DNA of 64,000 nt from Gonatopus flavifemur (GCA_018340375.1 JAFFJZ010000001.1:63232001-63296000); one strand, 5' to 3'. Positions 22,821-36,807 are shown, counted from the first letter of the stretch. Program-made: numbers and translations. Notes: a model not told the origin generated them from the letters alone.

Positions 22821-24066
22821 TTAAATAGCCATACCGATATTCAGGACCCATAGGTTGAATTTTCGTGAAAATTGTGTCCATCTAAAATGATTCAAAATTC
22901 ATCCATATTTCTCTATGAGGATTTTCAATATTCCATGACGTTTTTGAATACTCATTCATCAACTGCCGTACGCAGTTTAGGAAGTGTAGGTATTGTACAT
23001 TATGAATTAATTAAGCACCGTAATTAGTTGCTGCAAATTTCAACCCCTCACAAAACAACATACCTGCTAGTAGAGGTTGTAACATGACATTATAATGACG
23101 TACGTGGATGAGTCATTGTTGCGTTGTGATATATAAGCACAAAAAAGTACGAAATTTCACTTCCACTCGAACGATTAGTGCATTTAAAAAATAATTGAAG
23201 ATCATTCAGTTGTATGTAATTTTTGTTCAAAATCCTGTGGGTTTTGAATGGATTACGATTTCTTCTTCTCGCTATCAAAATGTTCAATGAAACAAATTAC
23301 GAAAATACTCAAATTAAAAATAGAAAAATCAATGATGTATTCAATGTGTATCCGTCGGTACTCGTGAATTGAAATTCTTGTAATTTCGGTACCATGATGT
23401 GGTTCATTTTTTCATGTTTATTGTGTCCTTTTTTTGTTACATGGAACATGAAATGTTAACCATTAATGATTACCTGAAAAAACCCACGTTTAAATACTTT
23501 TTCGCGTGTTGACAATCGTCAATCGATGATCGATTTTATAAATTCAATGCATAGAATTATTATTCATTTTTGATATTTTGGTGAAAATATCATGTGATTT
23601 TAATTCTGTAACGGAGTCGTAGCAGTGATTGACAAGTAAACGAATTACTTTTTCCTGCACGCGAAAGTGTACTTGAAACGTTAGCTGCAAGGTTTCACGA
23701 GAAGAGATTGTTTTGGATTCTTTGGATTTTACAACGCTACGTTCTCAGGAGATGTTGTGCTTTTCACTGTAGATGGACATTGACAATTATTGAAGATGAA
23801 TGTACGAAAGAGTTTATCAACTCAAAAATTATTCAATAATTCGTACAAAGGTTGAGAAAACTTTCAATTCTTAATTAACTTATTGTTTCACGCAGAAAAA
23901 CGCTTTTAAAAAATATGAAAGACCGTATACAGTTTCGTTATTATCATTGAAGTATTTTGTGATGTTATGCTGTGAAAAGTGTGGCTCAAATTGGTTGCAT
24001 CTTAATTCAAAAATTGACTGACATTCAGCCATTTTCATTTCGTCAGCGATTGTTTTTTTGTACTAT

Positions 24067-24723
24067 CCCTAGTAAAAATGTTCATATGGAAAACATCAGG
24101 TCCGGATCAGGCATGCTTGATGCACTGAAAATACAAGGTACTTATCAGGAAGACCAAACGTTTCGCAATCAGGATCTGATCAGAGTAGTAATTGAATTCC
24201 CAATCAGGACCTGATCCGGGTGGTAGAGGAATTCCCAATCACGACCTCATCTAAGCCATATTCTAACATTCAATTTAATTTTCATAAAATTTTTTGAAAT
24301 TCCCCCAACAGAAGAAATTCTTACTGATGATCCAAATAGACCTTAGTTGGAAATTAAAAAAAAACAGGTAAATTTCTAATGTGTCCTGTGAAAATTCTGA
24401 ATAATTTGATACATTCATCGTTCTGAATTGATCAGGTCCTGATTCAACTGTCTTGTCGGTTATCATATGATTGAAATACGGATGAGCCAAGGCAATCCTG
24501 ATCAGGTTCTGATAGGAATACCATATCTCAGTTACTGAAAGGGAAAATCTGACTGGGACCTGTCAACAACCTTGCGTTACATTGTTGTAAAGTCCTAAAC
24601 AGGAAGCCATGTCAGGACCTGATAAGGTAATTAAAAGTTTTCCTCAATTAGGAGTTCCCTATTGCAACCTTACGAGGGCCATGCTTCCAATAGGGAATTT
24701 CCTGTCAAATTTCTACCAGGGTA
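24067..24723. repeat. CCCTAGTARAAAT element with ATCAGGACCTGAT words
   Basis: Left end ccctagtaaaaatgtt and right end aaatttctaccagggt are inverted copies. Between them run many variants of the near-palindrome atcaggacctgat (aatcaggatctgatc, aatcaggacctgatccgg, tcaggttctgat, caggacctgata). A shorter member of the same family is at 46765-47043. Confidence 0.7.
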
Positions 24724-25672
24724 ACTTTGAACTCAAAATAGGCTTCTCTTGTCTGCTTCTAAAATCCAGTCATCACACAATCTGAATTCAAGACTTCCTT
24801 TTTAAAGTGTGAGGAAACATTTTTATCAGTGCATTTTCCCCTGGTACACTGTGAATTTAAGTGTATTCTCAAATTTATCGTGATTTTTCACATTTTTCAC
24901 GTGCTCAACTTATCAGTTAGGTGTCATGAATATAATTTCTAGAGAATTCAGTTCCCGTTGTTTCAAAAACTTGACACAATAGAAATTTTTCAAGTCGATT
25001 TCGTATTCAATTCTCTCAATGTACTATATAACTGCCTATCACATGGGAAGTACCAAAAATGATTGGAGATTTTTAGATCTACGTTATAAAATGTTTATTG
25101 ACTGTTGAATTATTTATCACACGGGAGATTCAAGAAAACAGTCTCGTGCTTCTTGGAGAAAACGTAGTATATCATAAACATATATATCTCAGCATTGCGG
25201 TATCCGAGAATCAGAATATCATTGAATTCTCTTGTAACATCGAGTCGAATTTAAGTATTTTCTAATTTCTATAAATCGAATGTTAGGTCCGTATACAAGA
25301 ACAATTGCACCCAATACATTGTGAACTTCTTGTTCAACCTCACATTTCGAATAAGCTCATTTCTTTATCTCCAATACCACACGTCCTATGCCATATTCAT
25401 TCAAAAAATTTGATAGAATTTTCAAGAAATGAATACAAGTTACCAGGAAATTATCGGAGAATTTTTACATTTCTTCACATTCGACGGAAGATAGGCAGAG
25501 AATGGTTTCTAATTGTACCAAGAGCTGATTCTAAGGAAAATTCTTGCCACTAACCGCACCAGAAGAGTTGAGTTACAGTGACGTACGAGCATGCGAAACA
25601 TCAAAGAAGAGATTGACATGAAACACAAAAATGTTTGATGGAGTGACGTTACCCCTCAATTTCCTTTGAAAC

Positions 25673-25673
25673 G

Positions 25674-25704
<31 letters not shown>
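25673..25704. repeat. (TA)n microsatellite
   Basis: About 15 TA units. It marks the left edge of a unique, less AT-rich block. Confidence 0.8.
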
Positions 25705-26339
25705 TCACTCGGTATCTTGTCCACGATTATCCATTTCAAACGAGGCCGTATAGCAGTACACGTAATGACGCGATTGAACTCTACTCGCAGAAAATCTGCC
25801 TGCTGTGTTAAGCGGCAATCGTAAATCAAACTGTGGCTGTATACCCTTGCTTGAGGCTCACGAGTCGCTCATTCTTTGGGTTCTTCTCTGGTGCTCGGCT
25901 CATCATCCAACTAATTCATAGTTATAAGTATAGATCCGTACTCACTTATCCAAAGGGGTTCGCCTGGAGGAAAGAAGAGAATCAAAGGTATCGTTTTATA
26001 TAAATAATCGGTAGACACGCAGACCAAGATGGTAGTAGTTTCACGTCAAGAGAACAAGAGAGGGTCTTAGTAATCGCGATGTGCATGCTCAATCAATATT
26101 CAAGTATTCACGTGGAGAAATACCGTGTACCTTCGCTCTTCCGGTATTTCCATCTTTTTTCCCCTTTTTTCCATGCCTCTCGAAGCGTGCTCTGTCTCCG
26201 CCTATCTCTCTTTTTGCCTCTTTCCGTTCCACCTGTACTCGGCCTCTCTGGAATGCGTATATATCTATAAACATCGTTCCATGTTTCAGTATTCCTATAC
26301 TGTTTCTTACGATATGCCATCCTAGATCAGCACAATTAT

Positions 26340-26540
26340 GAGTTGTACGTGTATAAAAGACTGGTTAAAGGGTAGGATGTATAAGTGGATGTGTATAAAA
26401 GGGGGTCAAAGAGGGATAGAACGTTGGGGTAGGTATCGGGAGGACTTGTAACACGCTAGGCACTGCCACGACAAATGTCATCCACCACAGTCTTGAACAT
26501 TATTCAGCTGATGGAGGAGCCTGTGCAGATGGTATATTTA
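26340..26540 (+). promoter_or_regulatory. Two strong TATA-box matches in a unique GC-richer block
   Basis: TATAAAA occurs at 26352-26358 and again at 26394-26400, the latter in a classic GC-rich setting (tgtgtataaaagggggtc). The surrounding 25.7-26.5 kb is free of the repeats that fill the neighbourhood. There is also an exon-like segment 26508-26531 (ttattcag before it, gtatat after it) that is phase-1 compatible. An additional internal promoter of the same gene, or of a non-coding transcript, is possible. Evidence is motif-only. Confidence 0.25.
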
Positions 26541-28227
26541 TATACTTTGAATTAAAATTTGCTACAAAATATCCTCGATGTGTATGTTTCGTGGGAGATG
26601 AGAGGAGAGAAAGTAATGATCATCGAAAGAATGTAGGATGTACTCGTGTATTTTCGTGTCTTCGCGTAGAAACATTTCATTTTTATTTCAACGAATGTGA
26701 CAACATTCTCCATGAGTTTTTTTAGAGTTCATTCCAATTTCGAGCACAAAGTATACAATATAACACAGTATTTTTAGAAATAATAATTCAATTAGAAAAT
26801 CATGTTCGATATCTCTCATGTTGATGTTTCAGGCAATATTTAACGTATTTAATGTCCATGTACCACATCACATATTCGCTCGTTCCCAACGGTTTGAAAG
26901 TTGCATAGATTCGACTGAACAGACATAATAAATACCTTTCTTTGTAATTAAGATGATCCGAGACCAACGATTTTATCGAAAAATAAGGTCGGGGAACGTA
27001 AAATGGTTCGTGTTCAATCTTTAAACACGGAGAGAGAAAAAATGCCAAACAAGTACGCCAAGGAAAAAGGCTACAGAAGAAAATGAGAATTTCCACATAA
27101 CAGACGGTCGAGTGTAGCGAGTCGATAGTAATGGTCTGTAATGTTAGCCTACCGACAGAGAGTTTGATGCTCATCTGCGAGTTGATTGCAAAGCCGGATG
27201 ACTATCGGTGCTCGGGAGTTTCCGCGTAGATGTTTTTTTTCCATCTCATTATGCGGAAGCTCGTCGCCTACATATTTTGTCGCCAACTTTGTGCACGGTA
27301 TCTTGAGATTTCTTATGAAATATCCACGAGCTTTTCATGCCATCGAAATATCGTAGAAAATTATTTTATCGTTTCATCGATACAATAAGTTTATAGGATA
27401 TTTCATTCAAAAACTTGGTTTTTTGCCTCTACAAACTCGAGGTTTAGGGCGAAGAAAAGAGGTACGAGCTATTAAGGGAAAATTGGTTTCGAAAAAATTC
27501 CTTGGTGAATAACGACAATGTGTCGAAGAAGAAGTGGTAGATGTTAGGTGGAATTTTTTAAAATTCATACAGTTTTCAGGTCAGAAAGTGTTAATGTAAT
27601 TACGCAATGTAGGTGAGAATGAGAATTATCATAATCTGTGAAAAAATGTGGGGAAAAATAGTATCTTCGAAGTATAACATGGAAATTCTTGGCTCGTCTC
27701 AACGGAAGTGTGAAATTGTTTAATTGAGAGAATGAATAATGAAGTCTGTAGATGGTTTTGGATTTATTTTTCGTTACTTTGATGGGAGTACTCCATGTGG
27801 TATTGCTGAGAACTTCCTCATTTCAATTGTGAATTTGTGATCGTGAAGGAATTTTTTTACGTCAGGAATAGAAGGTTTTTTTGCTACTTCGAAGAGCTAT
27901 TCTGTCCTTTGGGAGTGGAATTCCTCAGAAAATGAGTGGAAAGTCTGCCACATCAAACAGACACAACAAAAAATTGTTCTCCAAATTCGGATGACACAAA
28001 TCTTTATAATGAACCTTGAAAATTTCGTATATAATTAGCTGACGAAGCAATCAGTTATTTTCTACGTGGATAATAAAGATCGCTGTTGCAGCAAGAAGTG
28101 AGACAAAAAAATCAGATTTTGTTGACCCAGGAAAGAAGATTGGCACCTAGATGATGGGAACTAGTGAAATTTTATATTTCGATTTAGGCTTCTATCATCT
28201 AGATTTTCAGCATCAAAGAGACAGATT

Positions 28228-28370
28228 CCACAGGAAAAATGAAGTGGTTGATATTCGAATAACTAGAAATCAGCTATGGTAGCTATTTTTCAGTTATGGT
28301 AACAAAATTTATTGCTGTAGCAGCTGAAGTTCAGCCATTACAGCAATATTTTTCGCTTTCCATGAGCGTT
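28228..28370. repeat. Relative of the TAGCTA-word MITE
   Basis: Starts ccacaggaaaaatgaag and continues gtggttgatattcgaat, agctatggtagctattttt, gctgtagcagctgaagttc, matching the left half of 6729-6894. The right end is decayed. Confidence 0.6.
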
Positions 28371-29079
28371 TATGAACATTTCTCCTTTAATTTGTGGTAA
28401 TTTTTTGAAAACTTATAGTAACAGGTATGAATTGCTCATAGGAGAAGTGTGCATGAATCTTCATGTGTCCCAAAACTGCCACTGTTCTGGTAAACCGTAG
28501 ACGTTTCCCATACGTGTCTCTCAGTGTAATTCCTAGCGACCACAGGGAATTATTGTTTTCCTTGTTGTCGGTTCAACACATCAAGCAACGTTAGAATGCT
28601 TTGTTTTCTTTTTTTCCATTCGGTTTTCTCTTTAATTTCCTGGAATGCATTTTTGTCAAGATTCTTCATTCAAGTAATTAGACTGGTCATTCGTCGAAAT
28701 TTATCAACGTACTATCTCGGAATTGGAGACTACGTCGCACGACAAGATATACCTCGGAGACTGTTTTCATTCGAACGAACGCGATTCCAATGATCACACA
28801 AACTTTATTTGTGGAAATAATTCCTCTGGAGGTTGTCGGAACTTCGATTGAATTAGTATTCGAAAGTTCGGCGGACATGGTTTTTTTTCTTGTTTCAACA
28901 TGTAAACAATGAATTGTTCAAGAAGAGGCTTTGGGTTCTCAATTAATTTTTTTAGGAAAACTTTCGATTTTGTTCCACACCTCCTAAGTAGCCGATACAC
29001 AGAGTTTTTAAAATTATATTCTTTAAAATATATTTGAATTCTTACCATAAATCCTTGAGATCGAATGGAGTTAACTCTA

Positions 29080-29582
29080 CACCGAGAGAAAAAGCATGCT
29101 CTAAACGCAAGGGAACACTTCACGCTTCTAACGCATTTGTTATAACGTGCGTTAAATGCATGAGCCCATCCCGAACAAGCGTTATATGAGCACTCGCTAG
29201 GCCCTTGCAAGTTCCCGGGCTAGCCACTAGACTTTTTCTAGCCCTTGGCTAGATTCTCGCGAGGCCTTGGACAGTTCCATGGATGACGTTGCTGGGGATG
29301 CTTTCGACGCACGAGCCCATGCTCTTTGTACATGAGTCCCCATGCTTTCTAAGCATGTTGCCATGCGTTGAAAGCATGTTATAGCAACAGCGTTAGAAGC
29401 GTGAAGGGCTCCTTTGCATTTGGAGCATGCAGGCAAAAGCCCAACAGAAATCGTTTTGTATCACAAAAATATTTCTCCCATACAAGAATTATATTCTTAG
29501 TTCCAGGAACTTTTCTTTTATATCAAGGATACGTATGAACATAAAAATATGTTGTTGGTGATCATAATTATGTCTCTCAGTG
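29080..29582. repeat. TA-flanked element packed with GCATGC words
   Basis: Ends CACCGAGAGA and TCTCTCAGTG with TA at 29078-29079 and 29583-29584. The left two thirds carry variants of gcatgc and of acgcttctaacgc / gcgttagaagcgt in both orientations (agcatgct, gaagcgtgaaggg, aagcatgttgccatgcg). Single ends of the same type (tctctcagtgta) occur near 28517-28528 and 31724-31735. Confidence 0.65.
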
Positions 29583-30352
29583 TAGGCTGCTCAATGAAAT
29601 GAAGAGATATTTCACCCTGAAGAGATCCATTCATAAATTCATGGTGAATTTTTCATGAATTCATAAGAAGCTAGGTAATACCCATTGTATGAGTTCAATC
29701 GATAAACTCAATGAATGTTAATTGACTCGAATTAACCGCCTCAGTGATTTATTTTTCAGCCCCCGTTCTTTCCTGATCAATAGACAAGGTATGACAAGCA
29801 GTAAATATATCATCTTGAAAGCAACCAGATAATATCTCAACGTATATACTTTACGAACCAATTTACTTTATAATCATTCTCCGTAGCCTACCAAGTAGGA
29901 ATGTCTTCTGTTTTTTTTCTTTTCATCCACCTTATACATGATCAGACCAAGATCTCTGTTACGTTGTCAATGTAAACGAGTCTAAATAGTCGGTCGTAGC
30001 TGATCGCGGCGTAATATGTCTCCGTGGCATAGTTTAGATGCGATCGCAAAATGAAACAAAACGAATCGCAAAACAAAATAAAAATGTGCTAAGGGGGAAA
30101 GTGTTGAAGAGACCACGCGAATGTTGGCGTGCAATGCGAATCAACGAACGACAAACCTCCTCGTTCGTGTTTGTTGCGATCACACGTAACCCGGGGAACA
30201 TCGATACGTTCTCGATAAAATCGAAAAGAATTCTTCATGATCGGTTGTATCATGTTTGATAAACAAGTAGATCGTTCACTCTCAATCGGTAAATTGAATC
30301 GATTTCAAAGATATTCATTTCTAAGAACAGTCCTTACAACCATTTGATTTAA

Positions 30353-31037
30353 GGCCTTATGCTGGTGTAGATACTTCGAAACGGACTACTTTTTTGGTGA
30401 TTTTGTTGGGTAGGAACAAATATATTAATAATAAAACAATGTTTACCACATGTTTACACGTATATTGAGGGACAAATATTTATTTTTCAGATGACAAAAT
30501 TTTACAAAATGTCGGCACACGGCCGCTGTAAAAAACTATGTTTTTCGAATTGGCTTGCAAGATAACTCTCTCAATTTTTATCCGATCGAGTTCAAATTTT
30601 AACTGTAGCTTCTTGATTAGATTTCGCAGGAAATGAGTCACGGAATTCGAAAAATATTGAATTTTGAAAGAATGGTAAGCTTTTGAAAAAAAGAAATCGA
30701 TTTTCTCGCGAAAGAATTACAGTTTTTTGTTAATAACTTTTGCAACTTTCTATATTTTGCAAATTGCATATTTCATTCCCTGTGAAATCTAATCAAGAAG
30801 CTACAGCTAAAATTTGAACTCGATCGGATAAAAATTGAGAGAGTTAAGTATCTTGCAAATAATTGAAAAACATAGTTTTTTGACAGCAGCCGTGTGCCGA
30901 CATTTTGTAAAATTTTGTACCTTAATATACGTGTAAACATGTGGTGAACATTGTTTTATTATTAATATATTTGTTCCTACCCAACAAAATCACCAAAAAA
31001 GTAGTCCGTTTCGAAGTATCTACACTAGCATAAGGCC
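30353..31037. repeat. Large foldback element, arms over 290 bp, TTAA/TTGA flanks
   Basis: The left arm begins GGCCTTATGCTGGTGTAGAT and the right arm ends ATCTACACTAGCATAAGGCC. The arms stay similar through gttgggtaggaacaaatata, acatgtttacacgtatat, atgtcggcacacggc and tttttatccgatcgagttc, to a loop near 30690. The left flank is TTAA (30349-30352) and the right flank TTGA (31038-31041), so probably an old TTAA-type element. Transcribed, it would form a very long hairpin RNA. Confidence 0.85.
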
Positions 31038-31060
31038 TTGAGTTTTCTACGTATTGTGTA

Positions 31061-31292
31061 CTCTCCAAATTGATAATACAGTGAAATGCTAGTAATTATC
31101 GTGGAAAATCGACCACTGCGAATCAGTACACATGTGAGGAGAAAATCAGTGAATATTCACTGATTTAATCAGTCAGGAACAATTCTAAGTCCGTAACTAG
31201 TCATCACTAATCACTGATATTTCACTGTTTCCATTCAGTGGTCGATTTTTACTGCAAAAATAGTGAGATCTCACTGATTTGAATTTGGAGAG
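31061..31292. repeat. TA-flanked element with TCACTGAT words
   Basis: Ends CTCTCCAAATT and AATTTGGAGAG with TA at 31059-31060 and 31293-31294. The interior has atcagtgaatattcactgat, tcactaatcactgatatttc and two inverted copies of aaaatcgaccactg. It lies about 20 bp from the preceding hairpin. Confidence 0.75.
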
Positions 31293-31341
31293 TAGATGTA
31301 GGGACGTATGAAATCCTTATCCGACGTTTAACATATACTTA

Positions 31342-31570
31342 CACTGTAGAAAATTTTATCAGAAAATTCCTATATACTTCTGTGAAGTAATTAACACATA
31401 CATGCGTTAGGAATTCTCCCAGCTTGTCCGGAAATTTACTGTGAAATGTTGGGAAAAATCCCATAAAGTCTGAAAGTTTCATATAAATGTACCGGAAATT
31501 GATTTTCTAATCAGTGATTGGAATTTTCCAGTTGATGTATACAGGAAAATTCCAATCATTTTTTACAGTG
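31342..31570 (+). repeat. CACTGTARAAAATTT MITE, intact copy
   Basis: 229 bp with ends CACTGTAGAAAATTTTATC and CAATCATTTTTTACAGTG and TA at 31340-31341 and 31571-31572. Internal gtaccggaaattgattttc is shared with 37205-37443 and, inverted, with 7471-8140. Confidence 0.8.
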
Positions 31571-32639
31571 TACCCAGAATTCTGTTGTGAAAATTTCCGT
31601 GAAATTCTAATAATCGGAGCACAAGTAAAAATGTATCAGTTTTACAAAATGCATAGTAATGTTTTAATAAATTTCTCCTTGTCCTTTGGTCATTGCAATT
31701 TCATGGCAATTTTTCAAATAAAATTCTCTCAGTGTAATGTAAAAAAAATTGTTCAAACTTGTAGAGTTATCGTTCGTGTAAAGCGAATGGGGATCGATAT
31801 ATTCTTAGCTGTGGTTAACGTAGCTCGATGAAATTTCACAACACATTACATGAAAAATTTTTGTGATATTCTTGAGGAAGTAAAATACTGGTTCCAACTC
31901 ATTCGCGCATCCCGGATCAAAAGTTTGACTGCGCCGAACCAGATCTCATCATAGAATATGAAAACAAAGAAAGTATATAATCGATCAAAACATGACACTG
32001 CGATACGTCGATACAACATTTTCCATTAGAACGCGTGTAACGGAGGATCATGCAAAATCGTACATTCAACGATATACACGCAATGGTTCGCGTGTAAGGA
32101 TATACGACTCACCGAAAAAGGAAAGAAATTGTCGTTCACTTCCGGACGTTCTTTATTATCATCTTTATTACTAAGTCACATTACGATCGCTCGACACAAG
32201 TTTTCGTGAATAATTTCTCTTCAGCCCACTCATTTGTCGTGTCCCATGAGCTATGGAATTTTATCGAAACAATGCCTCGTTCCCTGGATGTCTGACTCGC
32301 TTGCTCCGTCCCTCGCTCTCTGATAATGGAGAAAATGAAACATTTTTCATGCATATTCGTGTTCACTTTCCGAATGAGTAGATGGTTTTTAAATAGCTTA
32401 TGATCCCTCGATGGTCATTCAATGAATCGTTTGTTACGACAACCTTCCAAATATAGGCTACGAGATATACACATTTTAATTGAAAATGAATTGCCGCAAT
32501 TTCTGTTGTACATTTGAATCGTATATGTTTTTGTATATTCATAGAGTAATTTTTTGATTATTGAATTTTGAATTTGTGTATCCCGTATACATGAATTGGA
32601 TGATTATATTTCGGTATGCAATTTAATATCCACCCATCC

Positions 32640-33420
32640 AGGTATTGCCAAGACTGAAAAAACCCCAAGCTTGTCCCAAGGTTGGCACATGTGTCAGAAA
32701 CAAACCTCCGTGAAACACAATTGGCCCAATATTGTTCCATGATTGTCCCGTTGTTCCCAATGGATAGTCAGTCATGGTAAATTTGTTAATATTCTTGAAA
32801 TGTTCACTACATTTGGTACAAGCTTGGCACAATTGTAAAAATCGAGCATCCGTTGAGAACAATTGTGCAAATATTGCCCACATGGGTGGCACAATGTTGA
32901 TAAATATTGACTGAATTTTGAATTTACAATGGCTGAAGACTTGGGGATAACCATCGGGCCAGGGCTGGTCCGATCTTCCTGTCATAATCCTGTCATTAAT
33001 CTTACACACCATGATTCATTTACCAAGCATCAACCAATGCTTCTTTGATCACAGATATGGATGAAAAAAGTAATTGATTCATATTTCAGTTCATGACTTT
33101 CTCTTCCAGAATACCGTACATGAATCATCTTAAAACGATCGTTTTAAGGAGGGAGAAAGTCATGAAAATCATGAAATATGAATCAATTACTTTTTTCATT
33201 CATATCTGCGATCAAAGAAGCATTGGTTGATGCTTAGTAAATGAATTGGACCGGGCCTGGCAAAACCACTGGCCCAAGTTTGTCCTGATCTTATCATTCC
33301 CAAGCCTGGGCCAAGTTTGGTAAATTGTTCAAGAAAAGCCTCGGCAGGTCTTGTGCCAGGGTTGGTCCATCATTGGGCCATTTATTGGTCCATACACACA
33401 TGGGCAGTTTGTGGAAATCG
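32640..33420. repeat. TTGGCCCAA word array with a nested palindrome
   Basis: Dense in tggcccaatattg, aagcttggcacaattg, gggccagggctggtcc, ctgggccaagtttgg and similar, on both strands. It is interrupted by the near-perfect hairpin at 33014-33246. Open frames on the - strand here are repeat by-products. End repeats were not identified. Confidence 0.6.
33014..33246. repeat. Near-perfect 117-bp-arm hairpin
   Basis: Left arm attcatttaccaagcatc to the centre aaaacgatcgtttt, with the right arm its complement and ending gatgcttagtaaatgaat. Few mismatches and no loop. It is nested in the TTGGCCCAA array and probably a young foldback insertion. Confidence 0.8.
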
Positions 33421-36400
33421 AAAAACATTTGTGTATAAAAAAATCCAGTACATGTGAATAAAATTTTCATCGGAATGTATCGGATGTTGAGTTTAGGGGT
33501 GGTTTTTTCAGAAAACTATCGGAAATTCTTCATTCGTTGTACACGATGAATATTAAAAAACTTTGTTCGCAAATATTAGAAAAAAAAACACAGTCCGTTT
33601 ATCGTCTAGTTTTTCTTCCCAATAAAAGCACATGAAGTGAAGAGTAAAAAATGTAATATTCGAACGCTACATCTTCTTTATTATCGATCAACCACTTTAT
33701 CGCATAAACAGATTTAACACATTTAATATACGTACGAAGATGCACGAAAATATACGAGGTATATATCATTTCTCGTAAAGAGAATACAATTCATATACTC
33801 AATAAGAAAGGAAATTATAATTCTTAACTATACGTCTTGAGCAATGAAACCTCGCGACCACCTAGGGACGATAAGTTATCGTACTCTTATTCTATAGTTA
33901 TCGTTGCCTGCAGTTGGAAAAATGGCGAGATTTGCCGATGCAGCGAAACATAATTATTGGATTAATCGAATTGAATCTGTTGATGAAATCTGAGATTGAA
34001 AAAGGATTGAACGATAAACTGGGAGTAAAACACTACACTGTTGCTTTATAACATCACAGTCGAGCAATAAAATGATCAAATTCGAATTGAGTAAAGTTCT
34101 TTCCGATATTTCATCTCACTTTGTCGTTCTTCTTTCTGTTTTATTTTCATTATCACGAACGGTATCGCATCAACGATTACGATGTAATTCCCGATCATAA
34201 AGCAAACATTGTTCTCAATGGCCCACGCGTTCATTCGGCTTTCATTTGCAGCGAGTTTTTAGAACTCATTTTTGGTTTTAAGCTCGATTTCTCGGCACGA
34301 GAATTAAGCATAGAGTGAAGCGAGTAATATCACGGTGGCAGTAACGGGAACAACGGCGACAAAGGAGGGTGAGGACAAGTAGCAGATTGGTAGGCGTTAC
34401 CTTGGCACCTTGTACACTTAAGGTCCACTCGTAACCACGACTAACACTAACACTATCTTGCGTACTTTCCTCGTTCCGCACATTACTGTCTACACGACAT
34501 ATTACTGTATAGCAATTCCGTCTCTTTTTGTAATTTACGACAATACGCGGCGTCGCGAAAATTATGGTTTTCTCGTTCCTCTTGTGTTTAAACATCCACC
34601 TCTTTGTATCTATTTCCATACACACGTATACGTACATTCACCTACACAAATAGGATCAGTTTGATTATAATGAAATTTTATTAAGGATCGAGGGGATCCT
34701 GTGGTTTCCTCGCCACAATCGGATACAGATTAACCTATTGTTCATCAAGAGATTGAGCACTCTATCTTCCATATTCAATAAATTCCGTAATTGTTGATGG
34801 GTAAGAGGTGGGAATGAGTAATATATGTTATTTTTATATGTTGTTTGAACACTATTCGTGAACACATCTTGTTGAAAATATCTCGATAATTCAATTATTC
34901 ATACCCTATTAATTGAATGGGATATATCTGAGAATATATAATTCTGAATGATGAATCAATTAATTTTATATAAAACATTCAAATGCCAAGGTTTGAATGA
35001 TTCATTGTGATTTATGTGATTTTGCTTTTGCAACTTTCGATACAAATTCATCTTCATTAATGGTTTTTGTTAATCTATACCGTTGTTGATACCTCGATTT
35101 CAACCGAGAATGGTATTTTCAGATGAATTTTGTTTTGTTTTATATTTCGATGAGAACTCCTCATTCAATCGATCAAATGAATATGTAGGAAACAGTAATA
35201 TTTTTGAGAGGTTTTGTAATCCACATTTGAATTCAATTACATGAAAAGCCAGAGCATATATTGTTCTTAAATTCATAACTTGCGAAAATTGGTTGAAATG
35301 AGAAACCGATTCAATCACTTAACGCTCCTGCACGCAAAGTTACATTCACAAATGAATACTGATACTTTGTTATTTTTATGACACTGATAAAACAACGCAG
35401 GCGACCAATTGTTCTTTTTTTTTGTTATCTTTCATCTTTCCTGGAAACTATTCCGTTTTCTCAATTTACCGCAACAGTTTTCCCCGCTGAGAGATACTGT
35501 TTTTTCTTTATGATGAATTCGCGGAAGTTTATAACAATTGTAATGAAAATGAATTCCAATCAAACATCGTAATGAGTGAAATATTCCAATCGTGACAATG
35601 AATTCAGGATTTCATTATTGTGTTCTCGTAAAACAAGGACGATGAACGAAGGAACGTTCGTTCGAACATTGCAAAATACATGAACATGTATTATCGAAAA
35701 TATAGTATAACTGATAGAGAAATAATTTGATATGAAATTCATAAGATTTTATACAACCATCTGATTTCTTTTGATTATTCTTAGGCAGAGATAAAGAAAC
35801 ATGGTCGATTTTTCAGACACTCTCTCGTCGACAAGTTGAAAAAGTCCATTAGTATGAAAATGCGTTACAAGATAAGTTTGAATAAATATGTACCCTCTCC
35901 TTGTTCTCAACCATCTCCGCGTTTTCCTTCTCATCTTCTTTCCCTGTTCATGTACTTTTTTTCAAGCCATATTGGCATACGATGCACCCTATTTTTCCCT
36001 CCTCTCGTTCCGTATATTCTTTCTTTTGCTCTTTGTTTGCTCTCTAGCCCCCAACAACGGTTGGGAATTCGTATCGAAGTATCCGAACAACCAAATAACA
36101 CGGACTTGATTCTAAACTTATTTTATTTAAACTTTCACACGAGTATCATTTCTCAACGTTGAATGGGTTCAACTTGGAAAGAATGAAACGCGTGAACGTC
36201 TTTCCCGATTCATCATTGCTTTTGATATTAAAACGCGGGAATGGTGAATTATCGTCCACACACGATTTCTCCACAGGAACAGATCAAATACGTGGTACGA
36301 CAAGAAATTTCACGATAATATATTCAGGCAACCGATAAACAAAGTTCCTCCAAAGAGAAAAAAATGAATGTCAAAGGATGATTTTACACGTATGAGTAAT

Positions 36401-36806
36401 ATATCATCGGTGTTCCCTCAACCTCCTCCTATCGACTCCATTTCATTACACTTTCAGAATATTCTTCTACTTTGATGCGAGTGTATTGTGAGAATGGTCG
36501 AAAAGGTGTATCATTACGGGATAGCGTTTGACGCCTCCTCGAAATCGGATATGATTCTCAAGGCTCGAGAGATCAACGCTTGTTCCCTAATCAGCGTCTC
36601 TTCTTTGATAATTAATTGCGCGCTGGCGCATGCTTCGTGTATGTGAACACCAAACATACTGTAGCATCGTCATTATGCGGATCCATATACCGACGTCGAT
36701 ATGTGTGGGTTTACATACATTGTAAAGAAATGAAATACATGCGAAAACGTGGTCTTTGGAGAAACTGAATTATAAAAAGGAATATACGACGATGAGCTGC
36801 TGATGC

Positions 36807-36807
<1 letters not shown>

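Noticed and set aside
26800..27174. 124-codon - strand frame
   Set aside because: Low-complexity hydrophobic text with no domain or promoter; intronic position.
32558..33012. Trp/Cys-rich - strand frames
   Set aside because: Generated by the TTGGCCCAA word array.
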